A DNA stretch of 64,000 nt from Pseudoalteromonas sp049257235 (GCF_049257235.1 NZ_JBMMUF010000012.1:1-64000); one strand, 5' to 3'. Positions 17,521 through 26,645 are shown, counted from the first letter of the stretch. Translations and numbers: made by a program. The notes: generated by a model from the sequence alone, not told the origin.

Positions 17521-17570
17521 ACTTCTTTTTTGTTCGGTTAGAAGTTAAAAATAAACCCTCAGTCTACTGG

Positions 17571-17647
<77 letters not shown>

Positions 17648-18028
17648 ATTCTCAGTGATTCCTCACGAACTTTCTCAAAAAACTACTATCGTTCGCCCTA
17701 CGGTCGTCGCCACGGCGTGTCGCGTTCACATCCGGCTCCCGCAACCAATTCTCAGTGATTCCTCACGAATTTTCTCAAAAGATTACTATCGTTCGCCCTA
17801 ACGTCGTCGCCACGGCGTGTCGCGTTCAAATCCGGCTCCCGCAACCAATTCTCAGTGATTGCTCACGAATTTTCTCAAAAAATTATTATCGCTCGCCCTA
17901 TGGGCGTCGCCACGGCGTGTCGCGTTCAAATCCGGCTCCCGCAACCAATTCTCAGTGATTCCTCACGAACTTTCTCAAAAAACTACTATCGTTCGCCCTA
18001 CGGTCGTCGCCACGGCGTGTCGCGTTCA
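17648..18028 (+). repeat. tandem 100-bp repeats carrying the tRNA-fMet 3' end
   Basis: Three complete units (17648-17747, 17748-17847, 17848-17947) and a fourth cut at 80 bases (17948-18028). Each complete unit is exactly 100 bp and ends with 24 bases of the tRNA-fMet 3' part (T loop to CCA; one substitution in unit 1), at 17724-17747, 17824-17847 and 17924-17947. The other 76 bases are a spacer with the half-palindromic CGCCCTAYGGKCG; in unit 3 it is a perfect CGCCC-TAT-GGGCG hairpin. Units 1 and 4 are identical over their shared 80 bases; units 2 and 3 have drifted. A period of 100 shifts the reading frame each unit, so it does not encode a repeat protein. The layout recalls the tyrT tandem repeats of E. 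coli. Confidence 0.9.
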
Positions 18029-18483
18029 TTCTCAATACTCACAGTTTCCAAAACCAATTTTTGAATATCTTTCAGTCAATTCCCCCTGACTTATACCAAT
18101 AGTATTCATGTTGTTCGACATTCAACGCTTGCCAATGTGTGTTGTCTTCACGCTGTCTACTTGAAGCCTTTTTCGGCCGATTTTAATTCCAACACACTGT
18201 GTTGGTTATATAAAAGGTACAAGCGCGGTAGTATTGAGCTGCTCCTCATATAAAAAATGTCACATTCAGTGTGCGCATTCGCAAAATGAGATGCAGGATC
18301 GGGCTAGGATCTCCGCGATTTGTAGGTCAGAAGCACTACAGCAATCGATTGAGCACTCAAAAAACTCCACCTTTACCAGTTTTTCTCAATTTGATTGCAT
18401 TTTAAGCGGTTTCGATGATGATGTTCATTGCAAGAGGTGATATACTCCCGCCGAATAATTTTTCGACCAATCAGAGTATAGAA
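18029..18483 (+). other. 455-bp leader region upstream of EF-G 2
   Basis: No convincing gene. After a short scrap of repeat (TTCTCA at 18029) come a perfect 8-1-8 palindrome CCAACACA-C-TGTGTTGG (18189-18205), which may be an operator or a small hairpin, and a good -10 TATACT (18441-18446) 38 bp before the EF-G start. No clear -35 is seen. The distance from the tRNA promoter allows a long joint transcript, but there is no obvious tRNA terminator. Confidence 0.4.
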
Positions 18484-20571
18484 ATGGCAGATTTATCCAA
18501 ATACAGAAACATTGGTATTTTCGCGCACGTTGATGCGGGTAAAACTACCACCACTGAGCGTATCCTTAAGCTCACCGGTAAAATCCACAAAACTGGTGAA
18601 GTACATGATGGTGAGTCAACAACTGACTTCATGGAGCAGGAAGCAGAGCGTGGTATCACAATCCAGTCAGCTGCTGTAACGTGTGAGTGGAAAGGTCACC
18701 GTTTAAACGTAATCGACACTCCTGGACACGTTGACTTCACAGTAGAAGTATACCGTTCATTGAAAGTACTTGACGGTGGTATCGGTGTATTCTGTGGTTC
18801 TGGTGGTGTTGAGCCGCAGTCAGAAACTAACTGGCGTTATGCGAACGAATCAGAAGTTGCACGTGTTATCTTCGTAAACAAACTAGACCGTATGGGTGCT
18901 GATTTCTACCGCGTTGTAGATCAAGTACGTAACGTACTTGGTGCAAACCCACTTGTTATGACTCTTCCTATCGGTATCGAAGACGAGTTCTGTGGTGTTG
19001 TTGACGTTCTTGAGAAGAAAGCGTACGTATGGGATGACACTGGTCTTCCAGAAAACTACGAAGTACAAGACGTTCCAGCAGACATGGTAGACAAAGTTGA
19101 AGAATACCATGAGATGCTAGTTGAGTCTGCGGTTGAGCAAGACGACGACCTAATGGAAGCGTACATGGAAGGTGAAATGCCTTCAATTGAGCAAATCAAA
19201 GCATGTATCCGTAAAGGTACTCGTGACCTTTCGTTCTTCCCAACATTCTGTGGTTCTGCGTTCAAGAACAAAGGTGTTCAACTAGTACTAGATGCTGTTG
19301 TTGACTACCTACCAGCTCCTACTGAAGTTGACCCTCAGCCACTAACTGATCCTGAAACAGGTGAGCCTACTGGTGAAGTAGCAACTGTTTCTGCAGATGA
19401 GCCACTTAAAGCGCTAGCGTTCAAAATCATGGACGACCGTTTCGGTGCACTTACCTTCATCCGTATCTACTCAGGTCGCATGAAGAAGGGTGATACAGTT
19501 CTTAACTCTGCTACAGGTAAAACTGAGCGTATCGGCCGTATGGTTGAGATGCAAGCAGACGAGCGTACTGAACTTACCGAAGCACAAGCAGGTGACATCA
19601 TCGCTGTTGTAGGTATGAAGAACGTTCAAACAGGTCACACTCTTTGTGATCCTAAGCACGAATGTACACTTGAAGCGATGATCTTCCCTGATCCAGTAAT
19701 CTCAATCGCTGTTGCTCCTAAAGACAAAGGCGGTAACGAGAAGATGGGTATCGCTATCGGTAAGATGGTTGCAGAAGATCCGTCATTCCAAGTTGAAACT
19801 GACGAAGATTCAGGCGAAACCATCCTTAAAGGTATGGGTGAGCTTCACCTAGATATCAAAGTTGATATCCTTAAGCGTACTTACGGCGTAGACCTAATCG
19901 TTGGTCAACCTCAGGTTGCTTACCGTGAAACTATCACGCAACAAGTTGAAGATAGCTACACGCACAAGAAGCAGTCTGGTGGTTCTGGTCAGTTCGGTAA
20001 AATTGATTACCGCATCAAGCCAGGTGAGCCAAACTCAGGCTTCACGTTCACTTCATCAGTTGTTGGTGGTAACGTTCCTAAGGAATTCTGGCCAGCAGTT
20101 GAGAAAGGCTTCGCTTCAATGATGGAGCAAGGTGTTCTTGCAGGCTTCCCAGTACTAGACGTTGAAGTTGAACTATTCGACGGTGGTTTCCACGCAGTTG
20201 ACTCATCAGCAATCGCGTTCGAAATCGCAGCGAAAGGTGCATTCCGTCAGTCTATCCCTAAAGCGGGCCCGCAGCTTCTTGAGCCAATCATGAAAGTTGA
20301 CGTGTTCACTCCGGAAGACAACGTGGGTGACGTAATCGGTGACCTTAACCGTCGTCGTGGTATGATCAAAGACCAAGAAGCAGGCGCTATGGGCGTTCGC
20401 ATCAAGGGTGAAGTACCACTATCAGAAATGTTCGGTTACATCGGCCACCTACGTACTATTACTTCAGGTCGTGGTCAGTTCTCTATGGAGTTCTCACACT
20501 ACGCACCTTGTCCGAACAATGTAGCGGAAGAAGTAATTGCAGCTGAAAAAGCGAAGAAAGACGCTAAGTAA
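18484..20571 (+). CDS. fusA: elongation factor G 2
   Basis: A 695-residue EF-G standing alone, outside the str operon. It moves tRNA and mRNA through the ribosome by GTP hydrolysis. The GTP-binding motifs are AHVDAGKTT (about 14-22), DTPGHVDF and NKLD; the GITIQSAA effector region is intact. The sequence is of the type annotated as a second EF-G in Alteromonadales (MADLSKYRN start, GVEPQSETNWRYAN). The start at 18484 matches the family; an in-frame extension to 18415 does not. Third-position usage is strongly biased toward CGT, GGT, GTA and similar codons, a mark of high expression. Confidence 0.93.
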   Translation: MADLSKYRNIGIFAHVDAGKTTTTERILKLTGKIHKTGEVHDGESTTDFMEQEAERGITIQSAAVTCEWKGHRLNVIDTPGHVDFTVEVYRSLKVLDGGIGVFCGSGGVEPQSETNWRYANESEVARVIFVNKLDRMGADFYRVVDQVRNVLGANPLVMTLPIGIEDEFCGVVDVLEKKAYVWDDTGLPENYEVQDVPADMVDKVEEYHEMLVESAVEQDDDLMEAYMEGEMPSIEQIKACIRKGTRDLSFFPTFCGSAFKNKGVQLVLDAVVDYLPAPTEVDPQPLTDPETGEPTGEVATVSADEPLKALAFKIMDDRFGALTFIRIYSGRMKKGDTVLNSATGKTERIGRMVEMQADERTELTEAQAGDIIAVVGMKNVQTGHTLCDPKHECTLEAMIFPDPVISIAVAPKDKGGNEKMGIAIGKMVAEDPSFQVETDEDSGETILKGMGELHLDIKVDILKRTYGVDLIVGQPQVAYRETITQQVEDSYTHKKQSGGSGQFGKIDYRIKPGEPNSGFTFTSSVVGGNVPKEFWPAVEKGFASMMEQGVLAGFPVLDVEVELFDGGFHAVDSSAIAFEIAAKGAFRQSIPKAGPQLLEPIMKVDVFTPEDNVGDVIGDLNRRRGMIKDQEAGAMGVRIKGEVPLSEMFGYIGHLRTITSGRGQFSMEFSHYAPCPNNVAEEVIAAEKAKKDAK

Positions 20572-20588
20572 TTAGTTCTTTTTTACAG

Positions 20589-20619
20589 AAAAACCCAAGC
20601 TTTTAGCTTGGGTTTTTTT
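20589..20619 (+). terminator. intrinsic terminator after EF-G 2
   Basis: AAAAACCCAAGCT / AGCTTGGGTTTTTTT with a 3-base loop and a seven-T tail, 18 bp after the stop codon. Confidence 0.93.
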
Positions 20620-20650
20620 ATGCCTTTTATATCGATATAAATCATTTCGG

Positions 20651-20690
20651 CTGTCATCTAGTAGTCATATTTCTATCATCTTTAAGTCAA
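20651..20690 (+). promoter_or_regulatory. Pho box (PhoB operator) with four 7-bp repeats
   Basis: CTGTCAT, TAGTCAT, CTATCAT and AAGTCAA are spaced at exactly 11 bp (starting 20651, 20662, 20673, 20684), the classic PhoB half-site arrangement. It lies 133 bp before the first alkaline phosphatase. A short 6-1-6 palindrome (GGTGCA-A-TGCACC, 20776-20788) lies in the leader. Confidence 0.85.
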
Positions 20691-20822
20691 CGAACCGTTA
20701 TTTTTTAGCAACATTTTCCCTTTAGAGTATGCCCAGCAGCGAGATACTGCTCTTGCTATTAGGAAGTCGCTTTTAGGTGCAATGCACCCAAAACGTTCTC
20801 AATCATCACTCGGGAATACATA

Positions 20823-22406
20823 ATGAAAATGACAAAGCTAGCACTTGCCTCGGCTCTTGCGCTATCGAGCCATGCTTTTGCAGGCGTGTTACCTGCGGCA
20901 CAATCACAAAGCCCATGGTACCAAGCTGATCAAGACAAAGTGGTCGCCAAGCAACAGCATGCGGTGGCACAAAAACCTACCAAAGCAAAAAACGTGATTC
21001 TGTTTGTAGGTGACGGTATGGGTATTTCAACACTCACCGCAGCACGAATTCTGCAGGGACAGCAACAGGGGCTGCTGGGAGAGGAAAACTACCTTAGCTT
21101 CGAGACCTTCCCTTATTCTGCGCAAGTAAAAACATACAATGTAGATGCGCAAACTCCAGATTCGGCGGGCACCATGACGGCGATGGCGTCGGGTGTTAAA
21201 ACAGATGTTGGGGTGATAGGTGTAGACGAAGACGTTGAGCGCGGAGATTGCTCAACCGTTGCCGGCAATGAGCTTGTTACCGCTTTGGAGTTAGCTGAAA
21301 TCCGCGGTTTAAGCACGGGAGTTATATCAACAGCGCGTATCACTCATGCGACTCCGGCTGCAACTTACGCTAAATCAGCTGATCGTAACTGGGAAGATGT
21401 GTCGGATATGCCTGCTGAGGCGATAGAGGCTGGATGCCAAGATATTGCCAGTCAGCTTGTTAACTTTGAGGCAAACCTAGAAGCGCGTTTTCTAGGGACG
21501 GACGTTGATGGTATCGAAGTCGTTATGGGTGGTGGTCGTCGCCACTTTTTGCCAAAAGACGAGGCCTATAACACTGCCGATGCACGCAGTTCCGTCGAAG
21601 GGGACCGCACAGACGGTGTCGACCTCACTGCGCAATGGCAGCAGCAATATGAAAACGGCGTATACGTATGGGATAAAACGGGATTTGATGCCATCGATGC
21701 CAATGCGGAGCGTGTTTTTGCATTGTTCAATGAGTCGCACATGCAATACGAAGCAGACCGCGAAAATGATATCTCAGGCGAGCCTTCACTATCTGAAATG
21801 ACAGCTAAAGCTATTGATATTCTTGATAACAATGACCAAGGTTTCTTTTTAACCGTCGAGTCAGGGCGCATCGACCACGGGCATCATGCAGGTAATGCAT
21901 ACAATGCATTGAACGACACCATTGAGCTGGCAAAAGCAGTGCAAATGGCTGTTGCTAACACTAATCCAGAAGAGACGCTAGTCCTAGTCACCGCGGATCA
22001 TAGCCACGTATTTACCATTGCGGGCTATCCAAAACGTGGGAATCCGATACTTGGTCAAGTCGTTGCGGTAGGCAAAAACACACCGACATTAGCCGCGGAT
22101 GGACAGCCATATACCACGGTTGGTTACGCCAATGGGTTGGGCTTTCGTGACCTTGGTGCACAAACCGATGCTGATGCAAGTTACAGCGAAGCGGCACTGG
22201 CTGGTCGCCAGAACATAGCTGGTATCGATACCACGGCTGCGGGATTTCACCAAGAAGCCACTATTCCACTGAGTTCAGAAACACATGCAGGTGAAGATAT
22301 TGCGCTTCATGCCAAAGGTCCGAGTGCGCACTTAGCGCAAGGCGTGGTGGAGCAAAGTATGGTTTTCCACATCATAGATTCAGCACTTGAGCTAACGAAG
22401 CAATAG
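20823..22406 (+). CDS. phoA: alkaline phosphatase, secreted (copy 1)
   Basis: A 527-residue PhoA-family phosphomonoesterase that frees phosphate from organic esters in the periplasm. It has a signal peptide (cleavage near FA-G, residues 20-21). Active-site parts are the metal ligand Asp64 in VGDGMG, nucleophile Ser114 in TPDSAGT, an Arg in SADRNWE, the GRIDHGHH metal site, TADHSH, and the last His in ETHAGED. It follows a Pho box and is 11 bp from a second phosphatase gene, so the pair forms an operon induced by phosphate starvation. Confidence 0.93.
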   Translation: MKMTKLALASALALSSHAFAGVLPAAQSQSPWYQADQDKVVAKQQHAVAQKPTKAKNVILFVGDGMGISTLTAARILQGQQQGLLGEENYLSFETFPYSAQVKTYNVDAQTPDSAGTMTAMASGVKTDVGVIGVDEDVERGDCSTVAGNELVTALELAEIRGLSTGVISTARITHATPAATYAKSADRNWEDVSDMPAEAIEAGCQDIASQLVNFEANLEARFLGTDVDGIEVVMGGGRRHFLPKDEAYNTADARSSVEGDRTDGVDLTAQWQQQYENGVYVWDKTGFDAIDANAERVFALFNESHMQYEADRENDISGEPSLSEMTAKAIDILDNNDQGFFLTVESGRIDHGHHAGNAYNALNDTIELAKAVQMAVANTNPEETLVLVTADHSHVFTIAGYPKRGNPILGQVVAVGKNTPTLAADGQPYTTVGYANGLGFRDLGAQTDADASYSEAALAGRQNIAGIDTTAAGFHQEATIPLSSETHAGEDIALHAKGPSAHLAQGVVEQSMVFHIIDSALELTKQ

Positions 22407-22417
22407 GGATACGTTCA

Positions 22418-24205
22418 ATGAAAAAACTAAGTTTTCTTTGTGTAGCAGTAGCTGCTGCATTGGCGGGGTGCTCAGACGATGATGCGCCGCAAAAACTAAC
22501 ACTTGAAACAGCGATAGCTGTGGGCGATGGCCAGTGTGTTAACGGTGGTATCAAAGTGCAAGCGGGTGCTGATGATAATGGCAATGGTCAGCTTGAAGGC
22601 AGCGAAGTAGACGCCTCTCAAATAAACTGTAACCCAGTTAAGACGTCGCTTGATGAGTCTGAGTTAGCTAACTTAACGCAAAATACATGGTTTACAGATG
22701 CAAAAGCGAAAGTAAGTGCGGCACAATCGCGCTCGGAGGCGGTGATGACTTCAGCACCTAAAGCGAAAAATGTGATCTTATTCGTGGGTGACGGTATGGG
22801 TATCTCCACGGTGACTGCGGCGCGAATTCTGGCAGGTCAGCTTGAAGGCAAAGCGGGTGAAGAGCACCAGTTAAGCTTTGAAAAAATGCCATTCTCAGGT
22901 TTCTCAAAAACCTACAACGTAGATGCACAAACACCAGACTCTGCCGGCACCATGACTGCCATGGCGTCAGGCGTAAAAACTGACGTCGGCGTGATTGGCG
23001 TGGCTGAAGGCGTTGAGCGCGGTAATTGTGCGTCTGTATCTGGTAATGAACTCGTGACAGCTTTGGAGCTTGCAGAAATAGCAGGTAAATCAACAGGTGT
23101 TATATCAACGGCGCGTATTACCCACGCAACACCAGCGGCAACCTATGCTAAATCGGCGGATCGTAATTGGGAAGATGTATCTGATATGCCAAGCGACGCA
23201 GTGATCCAAGGGTGCGAAGACATCGCGATGCAATTAGTGAACTTTGAGCAAAACCTCGAAGCACGATTTGATGTTGATGTAGATGGTATTGAAGTCGTGA
23301 TGGGTGGCGGTCGCCGTCACTTCTTACCGAAAGACCCTGCGTTTAACAGTACTGACGCGGTGAGTAGTACTGAAGGTGACCGTACGGATGGCATCGACTT
23401 AACGGCAAAATGGCAACAAGCTTACCCAACGGGTAAATACGTTATAGATCAAGCAGGCTTTGACGCTATCGATGCGGCAACGACTGAGCGTGTATTCGGG
23501 TTGTTCAATGAGTCGCACATGCAATATGAACAAGACCGAGCGAATGATATTGCTGGTGAGCCTTCTTTGGCACAAATGACGACCAAAGCCATCGACATTC
23601 TTAATAATAACAGCGAAGGCTTCTTCCTCACTGTAGAAGCGGGTCGTATCGACCACGGTCATCACGCAGGGAATGCTTACAACGCCTTGCATGATACCGT
23701 CGCGTTTGCTGACGCCGTGCAAGCTGCTATGGATAACACCAATAGCGAAGATACCCTGATCATTGTCACTGCCGATCACAGCCATGTATTTACCATAGCG
23801 GGCTATCCCAAACGAGGTAATCCGATCTTAGGTAAGGTTGTGGGTGTGGGGAAAGAGTCACCGACATTGGCAGCTGATGGAATGCCGTATACCACGCTTG
23901 GTTATGCAAATGGTAATGGTTTCAAAGACTTAGGCGCAGAGACAGACGCAGATGCAGGCTACAACGGTGATATCGTGACCGGTCGCGTAGATTTAACGAA
24001 TGTTGATACTACAACACCAGGCTTCCACCAAGAAGCATTAGTACCGATGAGCTCAGAGACACACGCTGGTGAAGATGTGGGGATTTACGCTCAAGGCCCT
24101 GGTGCACATCTAGTTACAGGCACCAACGAGCAAAGCTACATTTTCCATGTAATGAACTATGCAGCTGACTTGGTTACTCAAGCACAGGCGAAACTACCTA
24201 ATTAA
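22418..24205 (+). CDS. alkaline phosphatase, lipoprotein (copy 2)
   Basis: A 595-residue PhoA paralogue, clearly a tandem duplicate of the gene before it, with the same active-site motifs (Asp125 in VGDGMG, Ser175 in DSAGT, GRIDHGHH, TADHSH, ETHAGED). It differs by a lipoprotein signal (lipobox LAGC, Cys18) and an inserted N-terminal module, about residues 40-71, with CVNGG, the acidic loop DDNGNGQLEGSE and a closing Cys. That loop resembles Ca-binding or disulfide-closed modules found on secreted bacterial proteins. The enzyme would be membrane-anchored while copy 1 is soluble. Confidence 0.92.
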   Translation: MKKLSFLCVAVAAALAGCSDDDAPQKLTLETAIAVGDGQCVNGGIKVQAGADDNGNGQLEGSEVDASQINCNPVKTSLDESELANLTQNTWFTDAKAKVSAAQSRSEAVMTSAPKAKNVILFVGDGMGISTVTAARILAGQLEGKAGEEHQLSFEKMPFSGFSKTYNVDAQTPDSAGTMTAMASGVKTDVGVIGVAEGVERGNCASVSGNELVTALELAEIAGKSTGVISTARITHATPAATYAKSADRNWEDVSDMPSDAVIQGCEDIAMQLVNFEQNLEARFDVDVDGIEVVMGGGRRHFLPKDPAFNSTDAVSSTEGDRTDGIDLTAKWQQAYPTGKYVIDQAGFDAIDAATTERVFGLFNESHMQYEQDRANDIAGEPSLAQMTTKAIDILNNNSEGFFLTVEAGRIDHGHHAGNAYNALHDTVAFADAVQAAMDNTNSEDTLIIVTADHSHVFTIAGYPKRGNPILGKVVGVGKESPTLAADGMPYTTLGYANGNGFKDLGAETDADAGYNGDIVTGRVDLTNVDTTTPGFHQEALVPMSSETHAGEDVGIYAQGPGAHLVTGTNEQSYIFHVMNYAADLVTQAQAKLPN

Positions 24206-24221
24206 CCGGGTTCACTCATCA

Positions 24222-24250
24222 GGGTCAAGGTCTATGTCTTGGCCCTTTTT
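24222..24250 (+). terminator. terminator after the phosphatase pair
   Basis: GGGTCAAG / CTTGGCCC stem (one G-T pair) with a short loop, followed by five T. Confidence 0.7.
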
Positions 24251-24264
24251 ATATTGGATTATCA

Positions 24265-25002
24265 ATGAAGTATTTAGTTTTTATCACATTAGGTATGGTG
24301 CTAAACCAAGCTACACTTGCCGTTGCAGCACCGGCTAAGCAATGCGATGTTAATCCCGAGATCATCAAAGCGAGCTACCACCAAACACAGGCGCAAGGGG
24401 AAGTAAGACGCTTCAACCTTTGGCGATTTAATTCAGCCATTGCGCATCAATCAGTTGATACAGGTGTGGTTGAAAAATGGCAGCAGCTTAAAACAGGGCA
24501 ATTACGACCCACGCGATATTTCGAAACGTATCAACGTGGCATTGAGTATCAACCGGGTGAACTAAGAAGTCACAACCAGCCGGATTGGTCACAGAAATAC
24601 CAATTAGTCAGTGATAGTTTGCTGACGTCTTCAGTTAAGCAATATGGCCATGGCTGTAATCGCGAAGTGCGCTTTGAGCATCGTCAAGGACAGCAAAGTA
24701 TCGCCATTGAATGGTTACCTGAACTGGATTTGCTTAAGTCAATGACGGTAAAGGAACAAGCACCCAACGGGCTAACAAAGGTGATTAGCTCACTGCAATT
24801 ACGTGATTATCAGTCGGCTAGACACATCGTAGAGCAGCAGTTTGCATTGTGGGATCGCTATCAAATCACAGACTATGCCGATGTGGGTGACAACGAGAGC
24901 GATCCATTTTTGAGCAAGATGATTAATCAAGGCTTTGTTGAGCATGGCGCTTCAGGGTTCTACGATAGTCAGGGGCATGCGATCGGTGGGCATCACCACT
25001 AG
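24265..25002 (+). CDS. exported protein of unknown function next to the phosphatases
   Basis: A 245-residue protein with a signal peptide (cleavage near VAA-A, residue 21) and two cysteines. The body is aromatic and Arg/Gln-rich with no known motif, and it ends in GGHHH, which could bind metal. A terminator separates it from the phosphatases, so it is expressed by readthrough or its own promoter; the ribosome site is weak. The position suggests a role with the phosphatases or phosphate, which I cannot prove. Confidence 0.72.
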   Translation: MKYLVFITLGMVLNQATLAVAAPAKQCDVNPEIIKASYHQTQAQGEVRRFNLWRFNSAIAHQSVDTGVVEKWQQLKTGQLRPTRYFETYQRGIEYQPGELRSHNQPDWSQKYQLVSDSLLTSSVKQYGHGCNREVRFEHRQGQQSIAIEWLPELDLLKSMTVKEQAPNGLTKVISSLQLRDYQSARHIVEQQFALWDRYQITDYADVGDNESDPFLSKMINQGFVEHGASGFYDSQGHAIGGHHH

Positions 25003-25912
25003 GCTTTGTCGGGCCGCCGACAGCGGCGGTTTTGTTGGTCAGGGTTTACCCTGACAACCTTGCAAGGCTAAAGCCTCGCCTACAGGTAATTGCAGGCATT
25101 GTTGTTTAGGTCAGACTTTGTCGCGTTGGGCGACGAGAGACCGAAGCTTTGCTTCGTTCGCTCATCGCCCTCAAACAACTCATAGGGCTTTTAACTTAGC
25201 CATCCAAGGTCAAGTTGTGCTACCCGCCCACCATGCTCAGCGCAGATATCAGGGAGGAGGGAATCCTTGTGGGTCAGGCTTTAGCCTGACGATGACATTT
25301 GCGGCTTTTGGTGCCGCCAGTTCTGCTGTCTGTAGCGATTGAGCATCGCTGTTTTGTGGGGCGGTGCTTTCGTCGACAAAGGATTTTACAGTTAGATTTT
25401 GTCGGACCGCCGACGACGGGTTAGAGGAAATGCTTGTCCATTTCCTCTAACAACTCCTAGGACACCCCCAAATTTGTTGGTGCTTGCGCGTGTTGTGCGA
25501 CTAACGCCCACCATGCTCAGCGCAGATATCAGGGAGGAGGGAATCCTTGTGGGTCAGGCTTTAGCCTGACGATGACATTTGCGGCTTTTGGTGCCGCCAG
25601 TTCTGCTGTCTGTAGCGATTGAGCATCGCTGTTTTGTTGGTCGGTGCTTTGCGTCGACAAAGGATTTTACAGTTAGATTTTGTCGGACCGCCGACGACGG
25701 GTTAGAGGAAATGCTTGTCCATTTCCTCTAACAACTCCTAGGACACCCCCAAATTTGCTGATGCTTGCGCGTGCTGTGCGACTAACGCATACAGCGAAAC
25801 TCGGCTATCCTTGCCTCGATTCGCTTAACCTGACCATCCAAGGTCAAGTTGTGCTACCCGCCCACCATGCTCAGCGCAAATGTCAGGGGGAAAGCGATAC
25901 CTGTGGTAGTCG
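25003..25912 (+). repeat. palindrome-rich repeat region with a 280-bp tandem copy
   Basis: A near-perfect 280-bp direct repeat starts at 25225 and again at 25505; a third start of the same unit appears at 25859, after an extra 74 bases, and decays near 25890. Each unit holds several hairpins: GTCAGGC-TTTA-GCCTGAC (25273-25290, 25553-25570), GCGGC/GCCGC (25301-25317), a GTCGG-ACCG-CCGAC element (25401-25414), and a 13-bp perfect stem GTTAGAGGAAATG / CATTTCCTCTAAC (25420-25451, 25701-25732). Similar hairpins stand alone at 25008-25029 (terminator-like, followed by TTTT) and 25038-25055. These resemble REP/BIME-like intergenic elements. Small open frames here are by-products of the repeats. Confidence 0.85.
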
Positions 25913-26115
25913 AACTAAACTTAAGAATTATGAGGCTATAGGTGAAGGCTCAGTTTTAAACTGTGTACCTGTTATTGCCTGTAATCAAAATGGCTGGTAA
26001 CTTTCTGGTATTATTGAATAAAATTTAGTTAGCGTGAAAAATCTGGGTTGTGAATAACTTACTTAACCGATAATTCGCACTAATATACTGTCAGTGCTCT
26101 AGAGGATATCGCAAT
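25913..26115 (+). other. intergenic, no gene seen
   Basis: About 200 bp of lower-GC DNA between the repeats and the next gene. AGAGGA (26099-26104) is the ribosome site of the following gene; otherwise nothing stands out. Confidence 0.5.
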
Positions 26116-26553
26116 ATGATGGAAATAATTGGATTGATCGTTGGGATAGTTGGAACTGCTATAGCCATTTATCAAGCTGCCATAATCAATGAATCCAAAA
26201 AGCGAAAAAATGAGCTGCAGTATCTGTTTGCCGGCATCAATGCTGCCGCCAATCAAAAACAACAGGCATGGCAGAGTCAAATTTCATTACTGCCCAAACC
26301 TACCACTCCAGAAGAGTGGGAGATTGCGAGGCTCTACGTTAGAGCAAGAGATGACGCAATGGAAATAGCAAATTTAACGAGCGCTCTGGAAGGGGCAATC
26401 GATCCAGATAATAGCGCCATTGTGAGCATGATGGATAAATATAAAAAAATCGTAGATAAAAATAATCAAATGATGCAGGGCCCCGGCATTGAGCAGCCGC
26501 AATCAAGCACTAACAAGGCAAATCAGCAAGAGCCTTCGGGCGAGACGCGCTAA
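26116..26553 (+). CDS. orphan membrane-anchored protein
   Basis: A 145-residue protein with one N-terminal membrane helix (about residues 3-22) and a mainly helical, Gln/Asn/Lys-rich cytoplasmic or periplasmic part ending in a low-complexity tail. Start ATG 26116 has a good AGAGGA ribosome site. Family unknown. It stands between a repeat region and a terminator, and its codon use and composition look more AT-rich than the neighbours, so it may be acquired. Confidence 0.6.
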   Translation: MMEIIGLIVGIVGTAIAIYQAAIINESKKRKNELQYLFAGINAAANQKQQAWQSQISLLPKPTTPEEWEIARLYVRARDDAMEIANLTSALEGAIDPDNSAIVSMMDKYKKIVDKNNQMMQGPGIEQPQSSTNKANQQEPSGETR

Positions 26554-26645
26554 CGCGCCTCAGCTTGCGGCGTTAATTCAAATCTAACAGGCGTTGACCG
26601 ACAACAACAAGCACCATGGCACACTTTTCCATTAAGTATTCCAAC

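Noticed and set aside
17648..18028. CRISPR array
   Set aside because: Units are long tandem repeats with near-identical spacers rather than short repeats with unique spacers, and there are no cas genes.
17755..18089. Short open reading frames through the 100-bp repeats
   Set aside because: They exist only because the repeats lack stops; the period of 100 changes the frame each unit and there is no ribosome site.
18234..18440. 68-residue frame upstream of EF-G 2
   Set aside because: No ribosome site, Cys/Ser-rich random composition, and overlaps the EF-G promoter region.
25118..26000. Open frames of 74 and 106 residues in the palindromic repeats
   Set aside because: They follow the repeat sequence, have no ribosome site and no protein-like composition.
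26540..26590. attC-like inverted stretch around CGCTAACGCG and GCGGCGTTAATT
   Set aside because: The core sites do not match the RYYYAAC/GTTRRRY consensus, the stem is too short and no integron integrase is in the window; probably chance palindromy.
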